A stretch of 64,000 bases of DNA, from assembly GCF_036625195.1 (NCBI RefSeq), contig NZ_JAZKUG010000001.1:4278001-4342000 (forward strand), given 5' to 3'. The number at the start of each line of letters is the position of its first letter. Positions within the stretch are counted from its first letter, which is position 1. The translations under genes were made by a program, and so were the position numbers. Positions 21,495 to 31,744 of this stretch are shown here, piece after piece. The notes beneath the pieces were generated by a model. That model ran no database searches. It saw nothing but the letters and a program-made list of their open reading frames with translations, and was not told where the DNA came from. This DNA is from Accumulibacter sp. (lineage in GTDB: Bacteria > Pseudomonadota > Gammaproteobacteria > Burkholderiales > Rhodocyclaceae).

Positions 21495-23206
21495 AAATCA
21501 CCGCCATCCAGACCAAGAGCTTCCTCGGCGCACGCGACGTCGACCTGAAGCTCACCAAGCCGGTCTGCCTCGTCGCCGGTCCGAACGGCTCCGGGAAAAG
21601 CAGCCTCCATGAGGCGGTCCGCCAAGCGCTCACCGGCGAGTCGGTGCGCGTCGCCTTGAAAAAGGATTACCAGAAGCTCATCACCGAAGGCGAGAAGGTC
21701 GGCTACGCCGTCGTGGAACATGACGGCGAGCGCTCGGCGATCACCCTGCCCAACGGAACCCACGAACACACCGGCAGTCGCCCGCCCGCCGCCGTCTCGT
21801 TCTGTCTCGACGCACAGCGCTTCGCCGCCAAGCTTGATGCCAACGAGCGCAGGCAGTTCCTGTTTGGCCTGATGGACCTGCAGACGGATGGCCCGGCCGT
21901 CACCGATCGCCTGGCCGCCAAAGGCTGCGATCCCGCCAAGATCGAAAGAATCGCCCCGTTCCTGCGGTCGGGATTCGACGCAGCCAGCAAGGAAGCTCTG
22001 GCCAAGGCGCGCGAGGCGAAAGCGGTCTGGAGGACGATCACCGGCGAGGCCTATGGGTCGACCAAGGCCGTCGCTTGGCGTGCCCAGAAGCCGCCAGTGG
22101 ACGCGACGAGGCTGGCGCAGGCGCGCACAGAACTTAGCGCGCTCGGGCAGGAAATCGAAACAGCCTCAGTCTTCCTGGGCGAGATTCAGGGCCGGTCCAA
22201 CGCCGCCGCCGCGCAAGCTGCCAGAATCGCTGGTCTTCGCCAGAAGGCCAGCCTGTACGCCAGAGTCGCCGACAAGCTGGCTCGCGACCAAGCTGAACTG
22301 AAGCAGTGGGAGGCAAAGGTCACAGCGCTGCGCGGCTCCTTGAAGTCGCAAGAAGCCATCCCCTGTCCGGACTGCGGTGTGATGCTGGTCATGACGGATG
22401 GCGCATTGGTGCCGGCCGCACCGATGGCAACGGGCACCGAAGATGATCTGGCCCGTCTGCCCGATTACGAGCGCGCACTCGAGCTGATGCAGCGGTCTGT
22501 CGCGAATGGCCTGAGAGACCTCGGCGCCGCAGACGCGGCCGCCAAGCAGATCGAGGAGGAGGAGAAGGCCGGCGTTGAAGCCCCTGACGAGGAGGAAATC
22601 AAGACGCTTCGCCTGCGCATCGACGACCTGAAGAAGCAGAGGGAACAGTTGCATGCTGTCATCCGGGGCTTGGAGGATGCAGAGCGCATGGCCAGCGACG
22701 CTGGCTCACAGACAGAGCGCGCCGCAGTTCTGCACAAGGACATCCAGCAGTGGGATCAGATCGGTAGCGCTCTGGCACCGGACGGGATACCTGGCGAACT
22801 GCTCGCCGAGGCGCTTGGCCCGATCAATGCGCGACTGGAAAGGTCGAGTTGCGCCGCTGACTGGCTGCGAGTCGTCATCGCAGCGGACATGACCATCACG
22901 GCCGACGGCGGGCGCCCCTACACGCTGCTGTCCGAGTCCGAGAAGTGGCGTGCCGACGCGATGATCGCCGAAGCGATCGCCCACCTGTCCGGGGTCCGCT
23001 TCCTGACGCTCGATCGATTCGACGTCCTCGACCTCAAGGGCCGCGAGGATCTGCTGTATTGGCTCGACGAGCTCGCCGACAACGGCGACATCGACACGGC
23101 GTTGGTCACCGGCACTCTGAAAGGCCTGCCGGCGCGCCTGCCGGAGCGGATCGAGGCGCACTGGATCGAGAACGGGCTCGTCGGGAAGATCCGGGAGGCC
23201 GCATGA
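21491..23206 (+). CDS. SbcC/RecF-like AAA ATPase
   Basis: A 571-residue SMC-like ATPase: Walker A GPNGSGKSS at about 31-39, a central coiled-coil region with a single CPDCG zinc-hook-like motif near 290, a signature-like LLSESEKWRADAMIAEAI, and Walker B FLTLDRFDVLD close to the C-terminus. Its layout resembles a shortened Rad50/SbcC. It overlaps the BRO-N stop by 4 bp. It probably acts with the exonuclease and annealing protein in phage DNA processing; no SbcD-type nuclease partner is visible. Confidence 0.8.
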   Translation: MKITAIQTKSFLGARDVDLKLTKPVCLVAGPNGSGKSSLHEAVRQALTGESVRVALKKDYQKLITEGEKVGYAVVEHDGERSAITLPNGTHEHTGSRPPAAVSFCLDAQRFAAKLDANERRQFLFGLMDLQTDGPAVTDRLAAKGCDPAKIERIAPFLRSGFDAASKEALAKAREAKAVWRTITGEAYGSTKAVAWRAQKPPVDATRLAQARTELSALGQEIETASVFLGEIQGRSNAAAAQAARIAGLRQKASLYARVADKLARDQAELKQWEAKVTALRGSLKSQEAIPCPDCGVMLVMTDGALVPAAPMATGTEDDLARLPDYERALELMQRSVANGLRDLGAADAAAKQIEEEEKAGVEAPDEEEIKTLRLRIDDLKKQREQLHAVIRGLEDAERMASDAGSQTERAAVLHKDIQQWDQIGSALAPDGIPGELLAEALGPINARLERSSCAADWLRVVIAADMTITADGGRPYTLLSESEKWRADAMIAEAIAHLSGVRFLTLDRFDVLDLKGREDLLYWLDELADNGDIDTALVTGTLKGLPARLPERIEAHWIENGLVGKIREAA

Positions 23207-23505
23207 GATTCACGACTCAATACGGAGCCTACGAGATCGAGTCGTTCCCGAGCCAGCCGCAGGTGGCTATCTGTCACGGGTTCTTTGTGCACCACGAAAT
23301 CAGAGGACAGGGGTTCGGTCACCAGATCAAAGCGCACCAGTCCGATGCGCTGGTAGAACTCAAGTACGACTTCGCCATCTGCACGGTCGCTGCCAGCAAC
23401 GAAGCGCAGAAGTGCGTGCTGAGGAAAGCCGGGTGGGTATGGCTCGCCGAGTTTGAGAACAGCAAGACCGGAGAGATGACTGAGTTGTGGGGATACGAGC
23501 TGTGA
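23203..23505 (+). CDS. GNAT-like N-acetyltransferase, 100 aa
   Basis: A 100-residue protein with a minimal GNAT core: HHEIRGQGFGHQIKAHQ contains the R-G-x-G-x-G/A acetyl-CoA-binding loop, followed by YDFAICTVAASNEAQKCVLRKAGW, the usual strand-helix that ends the fold. Substrate unknown. Phage acetyltransferases may modify host proteins or small molecules. ATG overlaps the upstream stop by 4 bp. Confidence 0.7.
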   Translation: MRFTTQYGAYEIESFPSQPQVAICHGFFVHHEIRGQGFGHQIKAHQSDALVELKYDFAICTVAASNEAQKCVLRKAGWVWLAEFENSKTGEMTELWGYEL

Positions 23506-23852
23506 CCCAAACGGCGTCGCACCCACCGCTCGGCAGCTTCATCCGTCCCGTGCCAGCCGCTCTGTACTGCTACCAGGTGATACAAGTTATTCCAGACGAC
23601 GAAGATGGTTTGGAGTGCCTGTTCTGCAAGCGCTTCGGGTACGACCCGGAAACGCAACGACCTGTGCAAGACGGGCACCAGTATATTTACTACCTGAAGG
23701 GCCTCAAGCAGGTCATGGACGGCGTGTGGAAAGACGAGTGGGAGTTCGACACGCCCCGCTGGACATGCGTGCCGCTGTACTGGCGGAAGATGCACATCGA
23801 TGATGTCAAGATCGCCGGCGACTCTGCGGCGATTCAACTATCGCTCTTCTGA
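23502..23852 (+). CDS. Hypothetical phage protein, 116 aa
   Basis: Starts at GTG overlapping the GNAT stop (GTGA). The protein contains CLFCKRFGYDP, a CxxC pair, and aromatic-rich QYIYYLKGLKQVMDGVWKDEW. No known family; probable small fold that could bind a metal. Confidence 0.55.
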   Translation: MTQTASHPPLGSFIRPVPAALYCYQVIQVIPDDEDGLECLFCKRFGYDPETQRPVQDGHQYIYYLKGLKQVMDGVWKDEWEFDTPRWTCVPLYWRKMHIDDVKIAGDSAAIQLSLF

Positions 23853-23866
23853 CGGAGAAGCTCGAA

Positions 23867-24111
23867 ATGACCGCCTTCGAGACCCGAATCACCGCAGTGA
23901 CACCGTCGTCCCTGTCGGATCTCCTATCTACGTCGAGATGGCTACGAAAATCGAAATCGTCGACGAGGCGGCTGGCGAGTTCGTCGAAGTGAAGCAGTGT
24001 CGCGGCCAGCCAGGCGACACCGGTTCGGTCCTGATCGCACCTGACGAATGGCCTGCAGTACGCAAGGCGATCGACAAGATGATCGGCGAGTGCAGGAGCG
24101 AAGAAAAGTGA
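23867..24111 (+). pseudogene. Small phage gene with apparent frameshift
   Basis: From ATG 23867 (with an upstream GGAGAAG site) the frame begins MTAFETRITAVT and soon runs into unlikely sequence, while the next frame from about 23900 continues VVPVGSPIYVEMATKIEIVDEAAGEFVEV to a stop at 24111 that overlaps the HNH start. Together they read as one roughly 80-residue protein interrupted by a 1-base shift near 23895-23905. Translation could instead start at ATG 23938 for a 57-residue product. Either a real lesion, a programmed shift or a base error. Confidence 0.55.
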
Positions 24112-24755
24112 GACGCAGATGGACCTCCGACGAGGACGAATACCTGCGCCAGAACTACCCGTGCCGGCCAACCGCAGAACTGGCGGCTGCTCTCGGCCGG
24201 ACCACGCAAGCGGTCTACGGTAGAGCGGTCGACAAGTTTCGGTTGCGCAAGTCGCCGGCGTTCATGGCCGCACTCAAGGCCGAGATAGGCCGCAGGCTTG
24301 CCGATGCAGGGAAAGCCACGCAACTCCAGCCCGGTCTGGTTCCGTGGAACAAGGGCAAGCCGCACCCATCATCCGGGCGAACCGCGGAGACGCAGTTCAA
24401 GCCAGGAGGCTTGCCGCATACCTGGCGACCGATCGGCACGCGCCGCGTCACCCGAGATGGCTACATCGAAGAGAAGGTGGCCGACACCGGGTATACGCCG
24501 GATGACTACGTGCCGCTGCATCATCTGGTCTGGGCGGAAGCAGGCAACCCTCCGGTCCCGAAAGGCCATGCCTTGGTCTTCCGTGACGGCGACAAGAGGA
24601 ACTTCGCCATCGAGAATCTCGAGCTGATCACCCGTGCAGAGCTGATGCGCCGCAACACGTACCACCGCTATGGCCCGGAGGTATCCCGGATCGTCCAACT
24701 GCGGGGGGCCATAACCCGCAAGATCAACCAGCAGAAGAGGAAAGAGAACCCATGA
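24108..24755 (+). CDS. HNH endonuclease
   Basis: A 215-residue protein beginning at GTG in a GTGA overlap. The N-terminus (RRRWTSDEDEYLRQNYP...ELAAALGRTTQAVYGRA) is a Myb/SANT-like DNA-binding helix set; the C-terminal half is an HNH nuclease: YVPLHHLVWAEAGNPPVPKGHALVFRDGDKRNFAIENLELI, with HH, H and N positions in order. This combination is typical of phage-borne HNH enzymes, which may be homing nucleases or packaging aids. Confidence 0.82.
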   Translation: MRRRWTSDEDEYLRQNYPCRPTAELAAALGRTTQAVYGRAVDKFRLRKSPAFMAALKAEIGRRLADAGKATQLQPGLVPWNKGKPHPSSGRTAETQFKPGGLPHTWRPIGTRRVTRDGYIEEKVADTGYTPDDYVPLHHLVWAEAGNPPVPKGHALVFRDGDKRNFAIENLELITRAELMRRNTYHRYGPEVSRIVQLRGAITRKINQQKRKENP

Positions 24756-25099
24756 GCACGCTCGACCAACTGTACGGCGTCCTGTCCGCCACGCTCGCCG
24801 AACTGAAGGACCCGAACCATGAACCGGACTACAAGCGCATCCAGGCCATCAACGAGACAGCCGGCGCCATGACTGCGGTGGCGCGGCTCGAGATCGACTT
24901 CCGCAAGCTCAAGCCGAAGCACGGCGGGACGTTCTTCCCGTCCTTGCCGGCTGAAGCCGGCCGCGACGAAGAAAAACCTGAGGGTGAGGAAGAGAAGCCG
25001 GACGAGATCGGCGTCGTGACCCGCCTGACGGCGCACGGCAAGGAAACGATCACGCCTGACGGACCGGCGGCGGTTGTCCGCAGGCACATTCTGAGATGA
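24752..25099 (+). CDS. Hypothetical phage protein, 115 aa
   Basis: A 115-residue acidic protein (a Glu/Lys-rich stretch around 70-82) with an N-terminal helical region LDQLYGVLSATLAELKDPNHEP. It overlaps both neighbours by 4 bp. No known family. Confidence 0.5.
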   Translation: MSTLDQLYGVLSATLAELKDPNHEPDYKRIQAINETAGAMTAVARLEIDFRKLKPKHGGTFFPSLPAEAGRDEEKPEGEEEKPDEIGVVTRLTAHGKETITPDGPAAVVRRHILR

Positions 25100-25356
25100 C
25101 AGCCATCTTCGAGCTGCCCCTGCCGTCTGAGACCCTGGCGGCCGATGAGCTGGCCGAGATCACCGGCGCGCTGACCAGCCGCGGACAGGCCGAGTGGCTC
25201 GCTGCTTCCGGTTGGCGTTACCATACCAACCGCGCAGGGAGGCCAATTGTCGGCCGGATGTATGCGCGCCTCAAGCTCGCCGGGATCGAGGCGTCAGCGA
25301 TCACGCCGCAAGCCTGGCAGCCGGATTTCGGCAAGCTGCACGGGAGGACAGGGTAG
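25096..25356 (+). CDS. DUF4224-like small phage protein
   Basis: An 86-residue protein directly before the integrase. The order LAADELAEITGALTSRGQAEWLAASGWRYHTNRAGRPIVGRMYARLKL is the DUF4224 pattern, a short domain often encoded next to phage integrases and thought to assist DNA binding. Its stop overlaps the integrase GTG by one base. Confidence 0.72.
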   Translation: MTAIFELPLPSETLAADELAEITGALTSRGQAEWLAASGWRYHTNRAGRPIVGRMYARLKLAGIEASAITPQAWQPDFGKLHGRTG

Positions 25357-26465
25357 TGATCAGGCCGAAGAGCAAGAACAACCAGGACTTGCCGCAACGC
25401 CTCATCCGGCGGACCCGGCGGCTTGTCAGCGGCAAGCTCTGGACCGGCTACTACTACAACGGCCGCGATGAATCCGGACGCCGGGTCGAGATCCCGCTTG
25501 GCTCCGATCGCATCGAGGCGCTGCGCAAGTGGGCTGAACTCGAGGCGGCGCCATTGCCCGCGGACGCCTCCACCATGCGCGCCGTGTTCGACAGATACGA
25601 GCGCGATGTCATCCCGACGAAAGCGACCAAGACGCAAGCGGCCAACCGGCTCGAGCTCGGACGCCTGCGCAGCGTCTTCGACTCCGCCCCGATCGACGCC
25701 ATCACCCCGCAGCATGTCGCGCAGTACCGCGACGCCCGGATGTCCCAGACGCGGACACTGAAGGACGGCACAGTGATTCCCGCGCACCGAGCGACCGTCG
25801 CAGCAAACCGCGAACTGGCCCTGCTGTCTCACGTCATCAACATGGCGCGCGAGTGGGGTTACACGGCACGCGAGAACCCGGTCCGCGGCGTGCGCAAGAA
25901 CCGCGAGGCTCCGCGCAGCTACTACGCCAGCCCGGAGGTATGGGCGGCCGTGCAAGCCTGCTCCGGAGAAGACCTGCGCGCGGCGATGGACCTCGCCTAC
26001 CTGTCCGGCCAGCGCCCTGGTGATGTGCTTCGGATGACTGTTCGTGACATCGTCGACGACACGCTGGCGGTTAGCCAGGGCAAGACCGGAAAGCGCATAC
26101 GGATCCGCCTGGCTGATGAAGACGGCCGGCGCACCGAGCTTGGGTGTGTCATCGATCGGATTCTCGGCCGAAAGGTGACGAGCCTGTATCTGGTCGCGAC
26201 AGAGGCCGGGCGGCGGATGACCGCCGGCATGCTGCGGCTGCGGTTCGTCGCCGCCAGGGATGCGGCGGCGTCAGCGGCAGAGCAAGCTGGCGATGCCTGT
26301 CTGGCATCGAGCATCCGGCAGTTCCAGTTCCGCGATGCCCGACCGAAAGCAGCCAGCGAGATCGCCGACTTGGCGCAAGCGGCCGAGCTGCTGGGGCACT
26401 CCGACAAGCAGCTGACCCGGACGGTTTACACCCGGATCGGCAAGCTCGTGAAGCCGACCAGATGA
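25356..26465 (+). CDS. Phage tyrosine integrase
   Basis: A 369-residue site-specific recombinase. Catalytic residues can be placed: Arg220 (YLSGQRPGD), Lys243 or 246 (SQGKTGK), Arg329 (RDARPKAA), His348 (LLGHSDKQ) and Tyr358 (TVYTR). Residues about 70-165 form the core-binding domain. It should insert the phage at the 3' end of the nearby tRNA-Ser gene and, with an excisionase not identified here, remove it. I chose the GTG at 25356, immediately after the DUF4224 stop; the longer upstream frame is not coding. Confidence 0.93.
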   Translation: MIRPKSKNNQDLPQRLIRRTRRLVSGKLWTGYYYNGRDESGRRVEIPLGSDRIEALRKWAELEAAPLPADASTMRAVFDRYERDVIPTKATKTQAANRLELGRLRSVFDSAPIDAITPQHVAQYRDARMSQTRTLKDGTVIPAHRATVAANRELALLSHVINMAREWGYTARENPVRGVRKNREAPRSYYASPEVWAAVQACSGEDLRAAMDLAYLSGQRPGDVLRMTVRDIVDDTLAVSQGKTGKRIRIRLADEDGRRTELGCVIDRILGRKVTSLYLVATEAGRRMTAGMLRLRFVAARDAAASAAEQAGDACLASSIRQFQFRDARPKAASEIADLAQAAELLGHSDKQLTRTVYTRIGKLVKPTR

Positions 26466-26469
26466 GGGG

Positions 26470-26490
26470 TTGCGGAAATCGTTTCCGCAA
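26470..26490 (+). terminator. Hairpin after the integrase
   Basis: TTGCGGAAA (26470-26478), three-base loop, TTTCCGCAA (26482-26490): a perfect 9-bp stem just after the integrase stop, with the arm repeated as GTTGCGGAAA at 26491-26500. No T run follows, so it is a weak terminator or, as likely, integrase arm-binding DNA near the attachment site. Confidence 0.5.
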
Positions 26491-26546
26491 GTTGCGGAAA
26501 TGGGGTCTTGCCAGACAGCTACGAGATGGGGCTAAGTTCTTGATTA

Positions 26547-26637
<91 letters not shown>

Positions 26638-26767
26638 GTCGGGCGCGAATATTAGCACAGGAACAGCTGAATGCACCTGTTGCGAGCCTCGCTACCGGAA
26701 GTATTGTCCGCGGGCGCCGAACGGTGCCGGTCGGTGGCGCCAACAGCCACCGGCGACGCCGGCCCTT

Positions 26768-28051
<1,284 letters not shown>

Positions 28052-28053
28052 GC

Positions 28054-29376
28054 TCAGTCCTTGTCCATTCTGGCCTGGCGATCGAGCTCGCGCAGGTGGG
28101 CGAGTTTCTCGCCGATCCGGATCTCGAGCCCACGCGCCACCGGCCGATACCATTCGACCGCCGGCATGCCCTCCGGGAGATAACTCTCGCCGGCGGCATA
28201 GGCTTCCGGCTCGTCGTGCGCGTAGCGATAGTCCTTGCCGTGACCGAGTGTCTTCATCAACCGCGTCGGCGCATTGCGCAGGTGGCGCGGCACCGGCCGC
28301 GAAGCGTCGTCGCCGATGAAGCCGCGGGCGGCATTATACGCGAGGTAGCCGGCGTTCGACTTGGCTGCCATCGCCAGGTAAAGGACGGCCTGTGCCAACG
28401 CCAGCTCGCCTTCGGGTGAACCGAGTCTCTCGAAGCTCTCGGCCGCGTCGAGCGCGATGCGCGCGGCACGCGGGTCGGCGAGGCCGATGTCTTCCCAGGC
28501 CATGCGGACGATCCGTCGCGCCAGGTAGCGCGGGTCGGCACCGCCATCGAGCATCCGGCACAACCAGTAGAGAGCCGCATCGGGCGATGAACCCCGCACC
28601 GCCTTGTGCAGTGCCGAGATCTGGTCGAAGAAGGCGTCGCCGCCCTTGTCGAAGCGTCGCAGGCTCTGCGCCAGCGCCTGTTCGACGAAAGCGCCGTCGA
28701 TGCCCTGCGGCTGCGCCGCGCTGCATGCCGTGGCGATCTGTTCGACGACGTTCAGCAATCGCCGTGCGTCGCCATCGGCGAAACCGACCAGCCGCGCCCG
28801 TGCCTCGTCACTGACACTCATGCCGGGCAACGCGTACCGGAAGGCACGTTCGAGGAGTTCAGCCATGTCTGCGGCCGAGAGCGGCTGCAGGACGTAGACC
28901 GCAGCGCGCGAGAGCAGTGCCGAGTTGAGCTCGAATGACGGATTCTCCGTCGTCGCACCGACGAAGGTGAGCAACCCGCCCTCGACGTAGGGCAGGAAGG
29001 CGTCCTGCTGCGCCTTGTTGAAACGATGCACCTCGTCGACGAAGAGGATCGTCCGCCGGCCACTGCGGGCGCGGCTGACCTCGGCCCTGGTGACGGCCTC
29101 GCGAATGTCCCTGACGCCGGCAAAGACGGCCGACAGGGCGATGAAATCGGCAGCGAAGGCATCCGCCATCAGGCGCGCCAAAGTCGTCTTGCCCACGCCT
29201 GGAGGCCCCCAAAGGATCATGCTGTGCGGCTGCCCGGACTGGAAGGCAATGGCCAGCGGCTTGCCGGGTCCGAGCAGGTGTGCCTGCCCGATCACGTCGG
29301 CCAGCGTCCGTGGCCGCAGTCGCTCAGCCAGCGGCACGTGCGGTTGGTCTGCAGAAGACAGGCCGATCATTTTCAT
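28054..29376 (-). CDS. rarA: Replication-associated recombination protein A (MgsA)
   Basis: A 440-residue AAA+ ATPase of the RarA/MgsA/WRNIP1 family acting at stalled replication forks. Seen are RPRTLADVIGQAHLLGPGKPL, Walker A GPPGVGKTTLAR near 58-69, Walker B TILFVDEVHRFNKAQQD, sensor 1 GATTENPSF, and the C-terminal tetramerisation region with MAAKSNAGYLAYNAA. It directly precedes serS, a common pairing in proteobacteria. Confidence 0.95.
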   Translation of the reverse strand: MKMIGLSSADQPHVPLAERLRPRTLADVIGQAHLLGPGKPLAIAFQSGQPHSMILWGPPGVGKTTLARLMADAFAADFIALSAVFAGVRDIREAVTRAEVSRARSGRRTILFVDEVHRFNKAQQDAFLPYVEGGLLTFVGATTENPSFELNSALLSRAAVYVLQPLSAADMAELLERAFRYALPGMSVSDEARARLVGFADGDARRLLNVVEQIATACSAAQPQGIDGAFVEQALAQSLRRFDKGGDAFFDQISALHKAVRGSSPDAALYWLCRMLDGGADPRYLARRIVRMAWEDIGLADPRAARIALDAAESFERLGSPEGELALAQAVLYLAMAAKSNAGYLAYNAARGFIGDDASRPVPRHLRNAPTRLMKTLGHGKDYRYAHDEPEAYAAGESYLPEGMPAVEWYRPVARGLEIRIGEKLAHLRELDRQARMDKD

Positions 29377-29588
29377 TTCCCTTCAGCAAACAAGCGGGAC
29401 GAACGGTCCCGGCAGACAGGCGCGGTCGGGCTGATCGGCGGCGGCAGCCTGCAGGTCCAGCGTTTCGCCGCCGCGCTGCGAATGGCACGACGCGCCGGGA
29501 GACCGTCGGCGGCAGGATGGGAAACGTGAAATCCCGCACGGCGGAGATCGCGGGCAAGCGTATCGTCACGGCATCGCCTCGGGCGGTC

Positions 29589-29813
29589 ATGGCAGGAGAA
29601 ATCGAGTTGAAAACGCAGAGAGTCCGCAGTGGCAGTGACCGACGCCAAGAAGACGTCGGGCGCCCTGGCAAACTGCCGGAGCGCCGGCGGCAACCCGAGC
29701 GCCGGTTACCGGAGCTGAGCGAGGCCGCGGACGTCTCTTTCGAGGGCTTCCAGTTGCTCCTTGCCGAGCTCAAGGAATGTACCAGAAAGAAGCGATCAGC
29801 AGTGCGTGGTTGA
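29589..29813 (+). CDS. Hypothetical basic protein, 74 aa
   Basis: A 74-residue frame with a basic, Arg-rich first half (RSGSDRRQEDVGRPGKLPER) and a helical end (VSFEGFQLLLAELKECTRKKR). It lies alone on the plus strand between two leftward genes and is followed after 135 bp by a rho-independent terminator on the same strand, which supports transcription in this direction. AGGAG-like sequence before ATG is weak. Moderate likelihood of being real. Confidence 0.42.
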   Translation: MAGEIELKTQRVRSGSDRRQEDVGRPGKLPERRRQPERRLPELSEAADVSFEGFQLLLAELKECTRKKRSAVRG

Positions 29814-29948
29814 ATGACAACGCCCCTCGCGGGCTGCGCTCGGAGCGACCTGCCTGGCAGTGGCAATGCACTGTCCGCGCCGGCCGCTCCACCAGAGTCG
29901 CTGCGGAATGCTGCAATTCCGCCAGGCGACCAGGAGGCCGAGCTTTCC

Positions 29949-29974
29949 ACCGGGTCCCCGCCCGGTTTTTTTTT
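29949..29974 (+). terminator. Rho-independent terminator on the plus strand
   Basis: ACCGGG (29949-29954) and CCCGGT (29961-29966) stem followed by a run of nine T. It ends a rightward transcript although both flanking genes are leftward, so it probably belongs to the 74-residue gene or to a small RNA in 29,377-29,950. Confidence 0.75.
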
Positions 29975-30018
29975 GCTGCCGCCAGAGCCGGGCGGTCCGC
30001 GGGGAAGCCCACGCGGGC

Positions 30019-31428
30019 CTACGCTGCCGGTGCAGGAGTGGCGAAGGCATCGCTCACCGACTGCTCGAGTTCGCTGAACGCTTCACCGACGTAGTCGCTC
30101 AACCGCTCGAGATGCGGCAGTTCATCGGTCGCGATGAGGCCAAAGAACAGCCGACCGGCATAGCTGAAGAGTGTGATGTTGAGCAGGTTTCCCGGTGGCA
30201 GCGTGCTGATCGGGTGCAATTCCTCGATGCGCGCACCCTTGACGTAGAGATGATGCGGCGGACCGGGCACGTTCGAAACCAGCGTATTGCCGTTGGCCGG
30301 TGGCAGGCGGTCGCTGAGGTTGAGCTTCTCGGCGATGAGACCGACCAGCGAGGTGATCACCGTGTAGGACTCGATCGCTTCCGGCGCCACGCTGTCGATC
30401 AGCGTGCGCACGTTGCGCAGCGAAAAACCGATGTTGCGCAGGCGAACGTAGGGGTCGTCGGTTGGCGCCGACAACTCGACCTGCACGAAGCCGATCTTGT
30501 TGCCACCCCCCTCGTCGCCCTCCCGCCGCAGGTTGACCGGCATCTGGATCGTGATCGGCGTCCGCAAGGCCACGCCCTCGTCGCGCAGGTAGCGGTGCAA
30601 GGCCCCATCGAGGCAGGTCAGCGCCACATGGTTCAGCGTCGAGCGTGTACGCGCCCGGACGGCGTTCACCCGCTGCATGTCCACGCAGGCGGACGCGAAC
30701 TGGCGACCGGCAGTCACCTGACCGGTCAACGGCGTGTTGCCATCGGCGGCGAACGGCAGCGAGATGGCGTTCTTCGTCAGTTTGACGCTCTCCAGCAGCA
30801 TCATCGCGGCCAGACGGCCAACCCCGAGAACGCGTTTTCCAGCACCGAGCAGATCACCGAGCAGCGAGGTGGCCAGCCTTTCGCGCTCGCGCTGCAGCCT
30901 GCGCTCCGCGTGCCCGTGGCGGACCGACCACACCGGCCGCAGTTCGCCATCGTCAGCGCTGGTCGACAGCGATTCCGCCGCCCAGCGCATCATCGTCACG
31001 CCGTCTGCACAGGCATGGTGCATCTTCAGGTACAAGGCGAAACGCGCACCGCTCAGACCGTCGACGACGTGCAGCTCCCACAGCGGTCGTGAGCGATCGA
31101 GCATTGGCTGGTGCAACTCGGCAACCAGCTGATAGAGCTCGCGCTGGCCGTTCCTGCCACGCCGCAGCCGATGGTAGAGGACGTGCTGCTCGAGGTCGAC
31201 GGTCTCAGCCTGGCGCCAACTCGGCATCGACGTCAGCGAGAACTCGATCAGGCGGTTGAACGGTGGCTGAACATCGGTGCATGCCAGCATCTCGCGGTGC
31301 AGATCGCTGGCGAAACCACTCTTCGACCCGGCCGGTCTCTTGCAGATCATCAGTCCACCCACGTGCTTCGGGCTCTCGGCCGATTCGGCGATGAAGAAAC
31401 CGAAATCGAGCAGGGAAAGCTTGTTCAT
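30019..31428 (-). CDS. Wax ester synthase / diacylglycerol acyltransferase (WS/DGAT)
   Basis: A 469-residue acyl-CoA-dependent acyltransferase. The active-site motif HHACADG (MHHACADGVTMM, about 132-143) is intact, the N-terminus MNKLSLLDFGFFIAESAESPKHVGG is typical, and the C-terminal NVPGPPHHLYVKGARI is the family's second signature. Such enzymes make wax esters or triacylglycerol. It diverges from a phasin-like gene, so the local region concerns storage compounds. Substrate cannot be told from sequence. Confidence 0.9.
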   Translation of the reverse strand: MNKLSLLDFGFFIAESAESPKHVGGLMICKRPAGSKSGFASDLHREMLACTDVQPPFNRLIEFSLTSMPSWRQAETVDLEQHVLYHRLRRGRNGQRELYQLVAELHQPMLDRSRPLWELHVVDGLSGARFALYLKMHHACADGVTMMRWAAESLSTSADDGELRPVWSVRHGHAERRLQRERERLATSLLGDLLGAGKRVLGVGRLAAMMLLESVKLTKNAISLPFAADGNTPLTGQVTAGRQFASACVDMQRVNAVRARTRSTLNHVALTCLDGALHRYLRDEGVALRTPITIQMPVNLRREGDEGGGNKIGFVQVELSAPTDDPYVRLRNIGFSLRNVRTLIDSVAPEAIESYTVITSLVGLIAEKLNLSDRLPPANGNTLVSNVPGPPHHLYVKGARIEELHPISTLPPGNLLNITLFSYAGRLFFGLIATDELPHLERLSDYVGEAFSELEQSVSDAFATPAPAA

Positions 31429-31744
31429 GACGGTCTCCTTGCGGGTCAGGCGGGAATGCGGTCAGCACAGCAACCGGGCGACACCTTAACACAGCGCCCA
31501 ATTTCTGGCCGCCGGCGGCCAGTCGTTTAGTGTGCTTCCTCTAGCGATGCCGACTAGACTCGGCGGCGTTGGCTGAGTGAGGGACGGGCGACTGCAGCGA
31601 CTGAAGCTGCTCCCCTCCCCGCTTGTGCGAGGGCCACGGGCGTGCGGTCCGGGCTCTTCCGCGGCGTCGCCGCCGGCGACGTGCAGCCAGGACCCTCAGG
31701 TAAACGCCGGAAGTCCGGCATCCTGTTCGACGAAGGAGATTCAA
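31429..31744. promoter_or_regulatory. Divergent intergenic region with perfect palindrome
   Basis: The 316-bp space between the WS/DGAT and phasin genes. It holds an 18-bp perfect palindrome, CTGGCCGCCGGCGGCCAG, at 31505-31522, and a GAAGGAG ribosome site just before the phasin ATG. Promoters for both genes should lie here; I cannot pick them with confidence. The palindrome may be a regulator site or a terminator-like stem. Confidence 0.5.
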
